The notes: generated from the sequence alone by a model not told the origin. A DNA stretch of 64,000 nucleotides from Branchiostoma floridae (GCF_000003815.2 NC_049987.1:13632378-13696377), one strand, 5' to 3'. Counted from the stretch's first letter, positions 48,101 through 59,537 are shown. Numbers and translations are program-made.

Positions 48101-48101
48101 T
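42162..48101 (-). CDS. MBTPS2: Membrane-bound transcription factor site-2 protease
   Basis: Ten exons on the - strand: 48101-48027, 47055-46774, 46356-46253, 45922-45818, 45529-45388, 44681-44501, 43890-43793, 43450-43234, 42992-42917 and 42384-42162. All borders are GT-AG, phases agree, and the sum is 1503 nt, a 500-residue protein close to the vertebrate length of about 520. It is the intramembrane zinc metalloprotease that makes the second cut in SREBP and ATF6 in the Golgi after site-1 protease. The zinc motif HELGH is in exon 3 ([13 protein letters not shown]) and the third ligand in exon 10 (CHALDGQW). Other matches include [25 protein letters not shown] and the Cys-rich luminal segment CLPAR...CRTNSDC. 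Multiple hydrophobic segments are present. The vertebrate Ser-rich loop is missing. A SINE and a MITE lie in introns. Confidence 0.95.
46376..46600 (+). mobile_element. tRNA-derived SINE in MBTPS2 intron 2
   Basis: A B-box-like GAGTTCAAATCCTGCC is followed by TTGGAAAGGCACTTTACACC, CCTCACTACACT, a TGTCCCTCGGATAGGACATT block and GGAGAGCCACACT. This order is that of a SINE type widespread in marine deuterostomes. Not transcribed by its host gene in the same sense, since it lies antisense to MBTPS2. Confidence 0.65.
47554..47955. mobile_element. 402-bp MITE with about 63-bp inverted ends in MBTPS2 intron 1
   Basis: The left arm (47554-47616) starts TATACACCTTTCCTCACGCG and includes GGCCATGATAGATCTAAAAC. 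The right arm (47893-47955) is its inverted copy with about five differences. The ends abut TA, which suggests a TA target as in Tc1/mariner-related elements; that assignment is inference. Confidence 0.85.
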
Positions 48102-48892
48102 GTTATTCTCCTGTAGCTGGTGCCTCTCATGAATCTCTTATGACTTCTAACGTAAGGCAAATCACTAAATGCTACGTGTAAAAACAAAGACGATGCGATG
48201 CCATGTGCGCCATACGTAACTTATGCAGCTGACGAATCCGCTCTGGCAGCTTATTGAGCCACAGTCGAGTTCAAGCTAAGAAATAGCACTTTTCCTTCCT
48301 TTACTTTGCTGTCTCGTTTTCTCTGTAATATTTGGATCACTTTGATGCAAACTCCAGCACCATTTCATAGTAAGAACATTGACTCGACACTACGAAATCC
48401 GTGCGTGTTTTTTTTGTTTCCGGAAGTGAGACTACTCACATATCCCTGACCTGTATCTATATGCGCGTTATAAGAAATATTTCCAGATGGAATCTCTTAC
48501 TCCTGAATATAAAATGAACCGAAAAGGTGCACCGAGGAATGCATGTTCATTAAGTTATACTTTCAGTATTGAAAGAACGCTGATATGGGAATTTTTCTTC
48601 ACGTTATTGTGTCTTCTTGCGGAGTGATACAGTTATGACCTTTTGGGAACTATCTTGAACAAAGGGCTCCTAGCGAATGGCGACAACACTGCACTCCTAG
48701 CAGCGTCTCGAATGTCCCAGTTCCGCTGGAAGAAAGTTACAAACCACCGACATTACATGAAAACGTTAAGAAATCTATTCAACCAACAGCTAGTGCTTTG
48801 TAACTTTACTGTTACTTTAACGTCTAAGATCAAGACAATGGTTAAAAAGCAACTTTCCGGGTCCCCGATTTTCGCGGTTAATCCAATAGTTA

Positions 48893-49968
48893 CCTCCATG
48901 AAATGTCATGGAGGTTATATTTTACCCTGTGTTTGTCTGTGTGTCTGTGTGTCTGTCTGTCTGTGTGTAAACAAAATAACTCAAGAACGGCTTGGTGGAT
49001 TGGTTTCATACTTGGTGTGTTGGTAGGGTGTGATGAAAACTGGAAATGATTAGATTTTGGTTCCCCTAGCGGCTTCTCTTGGTACTGCAGCGCAACTTCC
49101 GGGTTTGCTATCTCGTGTTCTGAGCAAGCTATGGTCACGATTTTAAAGTTTTAGATAGCTCTTGTGCTCAGAAATAAGTGACATGAGTTTGGGCCCCATA
49201 GCGTCTAGTTTTGGGAAAGCAGGGGCATTTTTGTCAAAAACTTCTGAAGACGATAACTCAAGAAGGGAACAACGGATTTTCATCATTTTTGGTATGTAGG
49301 TACCTTAGACAATGTTTTACAAGATAAGATACTAATTATGCAAAACAGGAGTACATTTGCATAATTAATGAGAATATTCTATCATAGCATTTTTTTCAAT
49401 GTATCTCTTGTTCCAGACATGCTATGGTCTTGATATTTTGGTGGTAGATAGTTTTTGGTGTCATAAAAAAGTAGGGCAAGTTTCAGCCCCCTAACATTTA
49501 ATTGTGGAACTGCATAGGTGTTTTTGTCAAGACACTCCGAAGAGGATAACTGCAGAAAGAAACGATGGATTGCCTGCATTTTAGGCATGCGGGTAGCTTA
49601 GGCAAAGATGTTCATAATGATATACATGTTATGCAAATGAGGACTTAATTTGCATAATTAATGAGGAAATTGTATAGTTCCATTGTTTTCAATAACTGGA
49701 CCTCAATACATGTAACACATGTTAATTACGATAGGTGGAATATAATCAGATACCAAATATGGTAATGAGGAACTTATTTGCATAATTGATGTAAAAATTG
49801 CAAAACCGCTTTATGATTAATAATGGGAATTTCATAACTGTGACATGTGTACGTTAGTCAATGATGAACAACACCATGCATAAATTATGTTAATTTGTTA
49901 GTCAATTGCATGAAAGTTACGAAAGCTCTAAATTTTCATGGAGGTATGAGGTCGCCGAACTCTAGTTA
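48893..49968 (+). mobile_element. Interspersed repeat, copy 1
   Basis: Begins with the foldback ACCTCCATGAAATGTCATGG, then a GTCTGTGTGTCT microsatellite and ACTCAAGAACGGCT, and ends with TTTTCATGGAGGTATGAGGT followed by CGCCGAACTCTAGTT. Start and end share the inverted core ACCTCCATGAAA. No protein of a transposase is encoded, so it is a non-autonomous element. Confidence 0.75.
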
Positions 49969-50004
49969 TAATTATAAAGCATTGTAGAAAAGCAACGAAG
50001 TAAT

Positions 50005-51615
50005 TACCTCCATGAAATGTCATGGAGGTTATATTTACCTCCATGAAATGTCATGGAGGTTATATTTACCTCCATTTACCTCCATGAAATTTCATGGAGG
50101 TTATATTTTATCCCGCGTTTGTCTGTGTGTCTGTGTGTCTGTCTGTCTGTCTGTGTGTAAACAAGATAACTCAAGAACGGCTGGGTGGATTGGTTTGATA
50201 CTTGGTGTGTTGGTAGGGTGTGATGAAAGCTGGAAATGATTAGATTTTGGGCCCCCTAGCGGCTCCCCTTGGTGCTGCAGCGCAACTTCCGGTTTTGCTA
50301 TCTTGGTGTTCTGAACATGCTATGGTCACGATTTTTGAGTATTAGATAGCTCTTGTGCTCAGGAAGAAGTGACATAAGTTTGGGCCCCCTAGCGTCTAGT
50401 TTTAGGATAGCAGGGGCATTTTTGTCAAAAACTTCTGACGAGGATAACTCAAGAAGGGAACAGCGGATTTTCACGATTTTTGGTATGTAGGTACCTTGGA
50501 CAATGTTGTACAAGATGAAATACTAATTATGCAAAATAGGAGCAAATTTGCATAATTAATGACAACATTCAATCATAGCAGTTTTTTCTATGTATCTCTT
50601 GTCTTGGACGTGATATGGTCTTGAAATTTAGGTGGTAGATAGCTTTTAGTGTCATGACAAAGTGTAGCAAGTTTCAGCCCCCTAACATTTAATTTAGGAA
50701 CTGCAGGGGCGTTTTTGTCAAGACATTCCAAAGTGGATAACTGCAGAAAGGATTGACGGATTGGCATCATATTAGGCATGCGGGTACCTTAGGCAAAGAT
50801 GTTCATAATGATATGCATGTTATGCAAATGAGGGCTTAATTTGCATAATTAATGAGGAAATTGTATAATTCCATTGTTTTCCATAACTGGACTTCAATAA
50901 ATGTAACACATGTTAATTATGATAGGTGGAATATAAGTAGATACTAAATATGGTAATGAGGAACTTATTTGCATAATTTATGTAAAAATTGCAAAACCGC
51001 TTTATGATTAATAATGGGAATGTTATAATTGTGACATGTGTACGTTTGTCAATGATGAACAACACCATGCATAAATTATGTTAATGTCTTAGTCATTTGC
51101 ATGAAATTTACAAAAGCTCTAAATTTTCATGGAGGTATGAGGTCGCCGAACATTTAATTTAGGAACTGCAGGGGCGTTTTTGTCAAGACATTCCAAAGTG
51201 GATAACTGCAGAAAGGATTGACGGATTGGCATCATATTAGGCATGCGGGTACCTTAGGCAAAGATGTTCATAATGATATGCATGTTATGCAAATGAGGGC
51301 TTAATTTGCATAATTAATGAGGAAATTGTATAATTCCATTGTTTTCCATAACTGGACTTCAATAAATGTAACACATGTTAATTATGATAGGTGGAATATA
51401 AGTAGATACTAAATATGGTAATGAGGAACTTATTTGCATAATTTATGTAAAAATTGCAAAACCGCTTTATGATTAATAATGGGAATGTTATAATTGTGAC
51501 ATGTGTACGTTTGTCAATGATGAACAACACCATGCATAAATTATGTTAATGTCTTAGTCATTTGCATGAAATTTACAAAAGCTCTAAATTTTCATGGAGG
51601 TATGAGGTCGCCGAA
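50005..51615 (+). mobile_element. Interspersed repeat, copy 2, with triplicated head
   Basis: The 5' foldback (ACCTCCATGAAATGTCATGG) is present three times within 50008-50105, then the body runs as in copy 1. The 3' part is doubled (see 50684-51615). Inner short open frames are shared with copies 1 and 3 and have no recognisable function. Confidence 0.75.
50684..51615 (+). repeat. Apparently exact 465-bp tandem duplication
   Basis: The unit starting AACATTTAATTTAGGAACTG at 50684 restarts at 51149, directly after GGTCGCCGAA. Comparing the two units by eye I find no difference over 465 bp. The junction has only a 2-base overlap (AA). It is either a very recent duplication or an assembly artefact. 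Confidence 0.85.
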
Positions 51616-52548
51616 CTCTAGTTTACCCTGTGTTTGTCTGTGTGTGTGTCTGTCTGTCTGTGTGTAAACAAGATAACTCAAGAACGGCTGGGTGAATTGA
51701 TTTCATACTTCGTGTGTTGGTAGTGTGTGATGAAAGCTGGAAATGATTAGATTTTGGGTCCCCTAGCAGCTCCCCTTCGTACCGCAGCACAACTTCCGGT
51801 TTTGTTATTTCGGTGTTCTGAACATGCTATGGTCACGATTTTTTAGTATTAGATAGCTCTTGTGCTCAGGAAGAAATGACATAAGTTTGGGCCCCCTAGC
51901 ATCCAGTTTTGGGATAGCAGGGGCATTTTTGTCAAAAACTTCTGAAGAGGATAACTCAAGAAGGGAACAACGGATTTTCATGATTTTTGGTATGTAGGTA
52001 CCTCGGACAATGTTGTACAAAAAGAAATACTAATCATGCAAAATTGGAGAAACTTTGCATAATTAATGACAACATTCAATCATAGCAGGTTTTTTCTATG
52101 TATCTCTTGTCTTGGACGTGATATGGTCTTGAAATTTGGGTGGTAGATAGCTTTCAGTGTCATAACAAGGTGGAGCAAGTTTCAGCCCCCTAACATTGAA
52201 TTTGGGAATTGCAGGAGCGTTTTTGTCAAGACATTCCAAAGAGGATAACTGCAGAAAGGATTGACGGATTGGCATCATATTAGGCATGCGGTACCTCAGG
52301 CAAAGATGTTCATAATGATATACATGTTATGCAAGTGAGAACTTAATTTGGATAATTAATGAGGAAATTGTATAATTCCATTGTTTTCAATAAATGTAAC
52401 ACATGTTAATTATGATAGGTGGAATATAAGCAGATACCAAATATGGTAATGAGGAACTTATTTGCATAATTTATATAAAAGTTATATATATATCGATTTA
52501 CGAAAGCTCTAAAATTTCATGGAGGTATGAGGTCGCCGAGCTCTAGTT
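51616..52548 (+). mobile_element. Interspersed repeat, copy 3 (5' and internally truncated)
   Basis: It starts at TACCCTGTGTTTGTCTGTG directly after the end of copy 2, lacks the 5' foldback, and lacks part of the 3' interior (jump near 52484), ending in the same GGTCGCCGAGCTCTAGTT terminus. Confidence 0.7.
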
Positions 52549-53424
52549 TTAAGCACTCAAATGTCATTCTGCCTTCTGTTCACGGGTTTTTACTATGCAA
52601 TCCAAGTAATAAAAGTAACACACACTTTGTAATGTTGACGCCATAGCGTTTGAAAGTTAAAAATATACAATGCCATCTATGTTATTTCAACACTGTGTAT
52701 CTCCAAGACATTAAACGCGTTGTAACAAGGTAACTAAGTAATTTTTGAAGTCCAAACTACTTTTACAAATCACTGAAATACTTATATTGAATCAGATTCA
52801 AGCATCGGATCAGAACAGAGATAATTAAGCACACTTGTTCTTGAGATAACTACTGGAAATGATACTATGGGTACTGTGGAGATGACAGAGTACAAAAAGT
52901 CCAGTCAGAACTGTTTTTTTTTTTTTAATATTTAAGAGCAATGATTTCACATTTCAGCCTCAAATGGCACTGCAGCCTTATTTGATTGGGGAGCGTGGCT
53001 CTTTGAGATAATTAAGCACACTGGTCTTAAGATAACTGCAGGAAATGATAGCGTGGGTATTGTGCAGATTGGTACAAAATATCTAGTGATGCCATTTTTA
53101 GCTGCACGGTGTAGGAGAAGAAAAACTATTAGGTTGTCCCTTTTAATCTTTATTTTTAAATCTCACCATAATTAACTTTTATGGACATCATGGAAATCAG
53201 CATTACTGACTGCTAAATACACACCATCGAATTTTTCGGAAAAGATAACATGCTACCAAAAATAACCAAAAACGCTGCCCTACATTAAAACTACATCATT
53301 CGTCAAGAGTGTAAAGTAAATCATATAAGGATGTTACATTATGTTCTCAGGCCGACTAGTCATATATGCCTAACTCACTGTGCTTTGATATATAAAAAGT
53401 AACATGGTCTTCTTACGACAAAAG
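52549..53424. other. Intergenic region with a 187-bp-spaced direct repeat
   Basis: A segment of about 65 bp beginning GAGATAATTAAGCACACT occurs at 52818 and again at 53005. From about 53100 the sequence matches, in inverted orientation, the 3' flank of RTK-A (near 62900-63050), so the RTK duplication reaches this far. No gene seen. Confidence 0.6.
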
Positions 53425-53565
53425 TTTATTCTTATTGGTAAAATGTTCCTAAACAGAGTCACTATCGTAGTATATGCTGCATAAAAATACGCACATTTCC
53501 TTCATTTGTAAAGGTAACTCTTTTGTAACATGCTCTTGTCAGTGCTTGAACAGTTCTATTGGTGT

Positions 53566-56222
53566 TTACAAGTTAAAATTGACCAGTTTCTCTTCAATCG
53601 TGACGGCAGAGGGCCGACGGTGCGGGTTGGCGTGCCAGCACTTTGACATGAGCCTGTACAGCTCCATGGGGCACCCGTCAGGCCTCTCCAGCCTGCCGCC
53701 TTCCTTCAGAACCCACACAAGATGGCGGCACGACGGCCGTGCCACGTCCGAATAGTGTGGCTCCTCTCCACGTGTGGCGATCTCCCACAGCAGCACGCCA
53801 AACGACCACACATCACTCTGACAGGTGTACTCGCCGTCACGAAGGGCCTCTAGCGACATCCACTTCAACGGCAGGGGCTCATCGCGCCCGGCCTGGCGGG
53901 TACGCACGTACATCGTGTCCGTGTAGACGTCACGGGCTAGACCGAAGTCTGCCAGCTTGGCCACATTGTCGTCCGTCACAAGGACGTTCCTGGCGGCCAC
54001 GTCGCGATGCACGATTTGTAAGACTTCCAGCTCCTGTAGCGCGCGTGCCACACCGACGGCCAGGCCCACTAGATCCTTCAGCGTTATGTTGGGATTATCT
54101 CGTGACTTCCTCAAATAAGCCAAGAGGTCGCCTTGGGCAGCGTACTCCAGGACGATACGCTTGGGTTGTGACTCGGTGATCACTCCGTACAGCCGGACAA
54201 TGTTGGTGCGCTCCTCACCGTCCGTCACCTCAGCGTGCTCGTGTACGGTGATGAGGATGTCGGCTTCCCGGTAAAAGTCGCGGTGCCACTGGGTGTCTCC
54301 CTCCTGCTCCAACCGGGCAGCAGACACGGACTTAGCGGCTACCATGACTGGTCCTGCATCAGGAATGTTCAGTCGGGCTAAAACTACGTTTCCGAAACAT
54401 CCCTGTCCGACCAACCTCTCCAAAACCAGATCGTCTTCCTTCAGTTCCCATCGTGACACTTTGTCGATCATATCGCGACTTATGTTAAGAAGAGTGTGCA
54501 TTTCTTCCGCCTGGTCAGGCTGTTTGAGGAGATAGGTTCCCATTTCTTCCACTGCCTGTCTGTATTTCTTCCTGCGAATAATTACACCTGCCATAAAAGC
54601 TATTGGCACAACAAACAACACTGACAGTGCATACAGTTCATTTAATGTCCCTGTGCCAGTGGATCTTCCCGTTTTCGTACATTTCTCTCCTTCCTGACAC
54701 CTGCACGTTCCATTGACAGGATCACACAGTTCTGTTCCGTTACATCGACAGTGTTCTTGACAGTCCTGTCCAAATGTGCCGGCAGGGCATGAAGTGTTAC
54801 ACCTGACATCCGTCCAACCAGGAACACACATGCAGCCCTTCAACCGGTCACACCGTCCGCCATTCTCACAGTCACAAAGTTTCTCACAATGTTCTCCGTG
54901 TCTGTTCGGGGGGCATTCAGCCGCATTCAGTACATACCTGTCCTGTAAAGTGGTTCCATCCTGTGTGGTAACAGAACACACGTACACGCCATTGCTGCTC
55001 GAGTTCAGGAAATGTATCTGATATTCTGTTGTGTTAGCCGTGTCTTCAACTAGCGTTTCGGTTATGTTGGTGTATGTCGAGCGAAATGTTATGGTCATGA
55101 TTGAGATGTTCTCCACATTGACAGCCGTACAAGCCAGGGTTAGGTTACCACTGATGAAATTTCTTTCCTGCGGTATGGCGCGTATGAAGACGTCAGGAGT
55201 TGGGATATCACAGGCCACACCTTTCCAGCCAGGTGTGCACAGACAGGCTCCGTTGAAACTGTGACACCGCGCGCCGTTCTTACAGATGCAGTCCTTCTCA
55301 CACCTCCGTACCGTCCTGCTGCACAGCCGGCCACTACTGCATTGAATGACACAGAAATACTTCCACCCCTAAAACTATGAAAGATAAAGATGGTTGATTT
55401 TGATGGTACATGTGCGACACAGTTGAAGTCCAAAGGCAGTCTTGTATATATATTTCTTACGTGTCCTATTATCAGATATGTGTCTTTCCCACCCTGAAAT
55501 AGTGCTGCTTGTGAGGAAAAATTAGATGTTTTAGTCAGTTCAACGTCAATGGTCGCATCTGAGGTGGGTGAAAGGCATTGTATGCTTGTTATTCCTGCAT
55601 TGTACATCCTCTTCAAATCCTCTACTTTCCGTGGAGTCTCTAAAATGACCGTAAACTGCATTTCACAAACGTCATTGTCAATTTTGAACTGAAGTAGATC
55701 GTTGTGATGTAATTCGAAGTCATAATTCTCGTTAAGGTTTGACGCAGAACTGAGGACCGGTGATCCAGTCGAATCTCGTCCGATCCAGTCCGAAGATTCG
55801 GTAATGTTTATCAATCTGTCCGAGACCAGGTTGCTTTCGTCAGTTTCACAGCTTTTGTTGTAAACAGGCGGATACCCGCCGACGTCCAAAACATGAATAA
55901 TCGCGACGGCATAAGTGTAGTTTTCTGTAGTACCATCTTGGTAGCCACCGATCTGTATCTTTAGTTCGTAGATCGACTCTACTGTATGGTCTAGCGGATT
56001 CGCCACCCGGATAGAACCGTCCCGGCCTGATATGTTGAACCGTCCATATTGGTCGCCTGAGACGATCCTGTGGTCCCGTCCCTGTACTGTATTGGTCACG
56101 AGCCAGCCGACAGTAGTATTCTCAGGAATGGATACATTGAAGTGCCGCTGTGCATCAGCAGACCGGTATAGAAGTAGTGACCATAATACTGCATGCCAAA
56201 CACGACACAGTATGACAGCCAT
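53566..56222 (-). CDS. RTK-B: intronless cadherin/EGF/Ig receptor tyrosine kinase, frameshifted
   Basis: A close paralogue of RTK-A on the opposite strand. From ATG at 56222: signal peptide, cadherin-like domain (SIPENTTVGWL, IHVLDV) and the unique ectodomain region run in one frame to about residue 305. At about 55307 four bases present in RTK-A (within GGTGGGAGGTGT) are missing, so that frame ends at 55140. The original frame is open again from the first EGF to the stop at 53566: Ig-like domain, EGF repeats, transmembrane segment (LFVVPIAFMAGVII), and kinase with GQGCFGNV, AAKSV, HRDVAARN and DFG. Three residues of RTK-A in the N-lobe (in the PVHP stretch after GEER) are also missing in frame. 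The kinase half shows no damage, so recent inactivation or a base-call error is likely. AATAAA on this strand is at 53430-53425. Confidence 0.75.
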
Positions 56223-56262
56223 TACAACATCTACAGTTACTGTGCTTTCTTGGTAGGATATA

Positions 56263-56670
56263 AATGTGCAAAGGCGCCAAAAGGGGAAGTGGGTGTTGTC
56301 TTGTTCTGCTTCTGACCTTCAATCACTTGACGTACTTGTACCTGTCCCTTCATAGACCAGCATTGCCTTCAGGCTTTACCTCTTTGTTGTTTTGATCCCC
56401 TTCTTATCTCGTCCTGCCCCATTGTTCACTCCTTTCATGCCCAATTCGTGTTGTCGCTATAAACAAGCATTGCCGCGGTACTTCAGTTCGTATCAAGAAA
56501 CGTGTACGTACGTCTTACTTACTCCATGGATTGGACAGTCGGAAAAGAAGGACGTCTGGTCAACTGTCCTGCTTTGGTCAACGTCTGCTCCAAAATGTTA
56601 CCGTCACAGGGAAGTAGTTTTTTGTGCATGTGCAATGGGATCATACCGAGCCAGCTGACGGAAGTAGAGG
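56263..56670 (-). repeat. RTK 5' flank, copy beside RTK-B
   Basis: Contains TGTGCAAAGGCGCCAAAAGG, a CTGTCCC...CCAGCATTGC stretch and TGGACAGTCGGAA, all also present upstream of RTK-C and, inverted, upstream of RTK-A. Probably the shared promoter region. Confidence 0.7.
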
Positions 56671-57240
56671 TTAGCCCCAGGTTCATGATTTAGTAGAATG
56701 GTAACTTTGTCATTTAAATAGTTCCATGATAAGTCTGGCACCTCTTAACACTTACCTCTTTGGAAGAACTATCAGATTCGCTGTCAGTAAGTTTCGCTGT
56801 TTGATGTTGCCCTTCCCCCATACCCTGATACATGTATAGCAAAGAATAGTTTATGGACGTCTTACAAATATATATGTTGGGTGATGCAATACTTATCCAG
56901 TATCAGTAGTTAAACTGCATTGCTCTGTACAATCAGTAGGATGTGCAGTTGCAAAGGATAGAATATGTGCAGTTAGACATCACATAAAGACGTAAAGAAA
57001 TCGAGTCAACAAACCATGAGTACTATTAGTTGTCATTCTACCTTTGTCCAATAGCTACCTACTCTTTCGATGTTATGATAGGTTTGAATTGTTATTGCCT
57101 GCATGAAAATGCAGGTTTAGTTTTCACTTTCGTTTGTCTGTGTGCGTGTTTTGGTGCGTTTTCGGCGATATATTTTCAGAACGCAGCATGCGATTGCCTT
57201 GATATTTGGCACATGGCTTGGTGGTGGTGGTGACTGATGG
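56671..57240. other. RTK-B to RTK-C spacer
   Basis: No gene seen. RTK-C ends abruptly at 57241 against this sequence, which shows no EGF, transmembrane or kinase remnant. Confidence 0.6.
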
Positions 57241-58182
57241 TCAGGTGACGCAGTCCTTCTCACACCTGCCTCCGCACCGTCCTGCTGCACAGCCGACTAC
57301 TTTTGCTGTGAAAGACATTGTGAAATTTCCACCCTCGGGAGGAAGAAAGCCCACGGAATCACGTGGCACATTAATGATACAATCAAAGACTAAATCAAGC
57401 GATGATTGTAGATTTCTCCAGTATGCCAGCAAAAGAAATCTACCTCTCTCACCTTGCGTACGTAACGGTCCTTAGGTCCTTTTATGAGATGTTTTTATCA
57501 ACATAACCTGAAATGTCGTAGCCGATGAAGGGGATATGCACCACACGCTTTTTATATCTCTTTCGTATAAGATATCTAACATTTCTTCATCTCTCTCATA
57601 ATCTGTAATGGCCCTTACTTCTGCTTCGCATGTATTGTTGTCCGTTTTGAGCTGAAATTGTTTGTTATGTTTCAATTGAAAGTCGTACACATCTTCAAAA
57701 TTGCTTGCCTGTTTAGATATGATTTTGCCGAGAGAGGTACCGACCACGTCGGATGATTCGGTAATGTTTATCAACCTGTCCGAGACCGTCTTTCTGCCGT
57801 CAGTTTCACAGCTTCTGTTGTAAACAGGTGGATATCCGTCGACGTCCGAAATGTGGATAATCACGACGACACCGGTGTTGCTTTCTGACAAATCATCTTG
57901 ATCGTTGCTGACGTCAACTTTCAACAGGTAGACAGACTGCACTGTGCAGTCTAGCGGATTTGCAACCCGAATAGAGCCGTCCAGGCCTGATATGTTGAAC
58001 CGTCCATATTGGTCGCCTGAGACGATCTTGTGGTCCCGTCCCTGTACTGTATTGGTCACGAGCCAGCCGACAGTAGTGTTCTCAGGAATGGATACATTGA
58101 AGTACCGCTGTGCATGAGCAGACCGGTATAGAAGTAGTGACCATAATACTGCATGCCAAACACGACACAGTATGACCGCCAT
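57241..58182 (-). pseudogene. RTK-C: truncated ectodomain-only copy
   Basis: ATG at 58182 opens a frame of 236 residues with the same signal peptide (MAVILCRVWHAVLWSLLLY), cadherin-like domain (NVSIPENTTVGWL, IHISDVDGYPP) and part of the following region, then a stop at 57472. Homology resumes in another frame (about 57432 to 57241, SVGFLPPEGGNF and GCAAGRCGGRCEKDC) and ends in a stop at the start of the first EGF. There is no transmembrane segment or kinase. The sequence is far more diverged from A and B than they are from each other. Most likely a decayed fragment; a secreted 236-residue product is possible since the first part is intact. Confidence 0.75.
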
Positions 58183-58216
58183 TACTACTGTTACTGTACT
58201 TCTTTGGACACTGGTA

Positions 58217-58620
58217 AATGTGCAAAGGCGCCAAAAGGGGAAGTGGAGATTGTCCTTATCTTCACTTGTACTGTTCCTTTTTTCTTAGTTCAAACACGTG
58301 TTGTTTGTATACGTACTTGTCCCGTCATAAACCAGCATTGCTTTTACCTCTGGTCTGGTTGTCTTCTTCCGATTCTTACCTTCACTCATGCTGTTACTTC
58401 TTTTTAGCTCACACTCATGTTGTCTATATCTAGACCTTATAACCAAACCAGCATTTCCAGTACTTCTGATGCCACTAAACATGTCCGTTTTTCCGTGGCC
58501 TGGACAGTCGGAATGAAGGGCGTCGGGATACTAATCCTGCATAGGTCGGCCGTCTGCTTCGCAATGTCTCCATGTCTAGAAAGTTTGTTTACGCATGCCC
58601 AATGTGGTTATAATGGTGAG
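58217..58620 (-). repeat. RTK 5' flank, copy beside RTK-C
   Basis: Matches the flank of RTK-B, with the same TGTGCAAAGGCGCCAAAAGG start and TGGACAGTCGGAA-type block. It faces the inverted copy at 58995-59525. Confidence 0.7.
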
Positions 58621-58994
58621 TAGAAGTACCACACGTTGGCGTGAGGAAGTGTACTTTATTTGATAGTATACGCATATGCAATGACCGCCCCAGGTTTGAA
58701 TATTGGTAGAAGGTGTGGTAAATAATCAGACACATATCTCTTGGTAATATATAGCAGATTTGCTGTTGGCAAGTTTCGTTGTTTCGAGGCCCATTATCGA
58801 ACTTGACCTTCATTTTCTCAACCCTTACCTATCCACTAAATATCATGCAAAGCCTTCGCAATGTCTAGAGTTATGCTGTCCGAAAGGCTCTCACACCAAT
58901 GACATAACTGGAAAGATAACCTTCTTGGTGAAGGTAATTACAAAGTTACCTTCTACTTAATAATAAACCTGAGACTTAGCTTGTATTTCACTCA

Positions 58995-59525
58995 AGTCTA
59001 CTTCCGTCAACTCAATATGATCCTGTTGCACATGCACACAAAAAACTACTTCCTTGTAACATTATGGAGCAGATGTTGACCAAAACAGGACTGTTGACCT
59101 GATCATGACGTCCGAATGTCTACGGAATAACGTACGTACACGTTGCACGTATTATGACACTAAATGTACTGCTGCAATGCTGGTTTATAACATGTATGAG
59201 CATGCCAAGCTGACGACCTGAAGTGTCAAGAACAGTCCACCACAGTAGTCTACTCCTCCCTCGACTGATGATGGTGTGCAGGTATGCAGGAGTTGGACAT
59301 GGACATGAACGGAGTAAACAATACGACAGGACGAATGAAGCCGGCAAGAAGCGGATCAAAACAACCAAGAGGTAGAGGTAATGCTGTTTGATAACGGGAC
59401 AGGTACAAAGATACGGTTGTTTGAACTTAAAAGAGAGAGAGCAGTACAAGTGAAGGCAAGAAGCAGAACAAACAACATCCACTTCCCCTTTTGGCGCCTT
59501 TGCACATGTAGTAGTATCCAAAGAA
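58995..59525 (+). repeat. RTK 5' flank, inverted copy beside RTK-A
   Basis: Read on the - strand it carries the same blocks (TGTGCAAAGGCGCCAAAAGG near 59507-59488, and an ACTTCC...GTGCATGTGCAA-like block near 59035). Together with 58217-58620 it makes a head-to-head arrangement with its centre near 58.8 kb. Confidence 0.7.
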
Positions 59526-59537
59526 GCAAAGTAACAG

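Noticed and set aside
48893-52548. Regularly repeated segments that might suggest a CRISPR or satellite array
   Set aside because: The units are about 1 kb with diverged interiors, in a eukaryotic genome; they are copies of an interspersed element.
53739-54535. + strand open frames across the RTK-B kinase (and the - strand counterpart at 62073-62420)
   Set aside because: Arg/Pro/Ser-rich antisense frames of GC-rich kinase DNA, present in both copies because the kinase is duplicated; no start context or domain.
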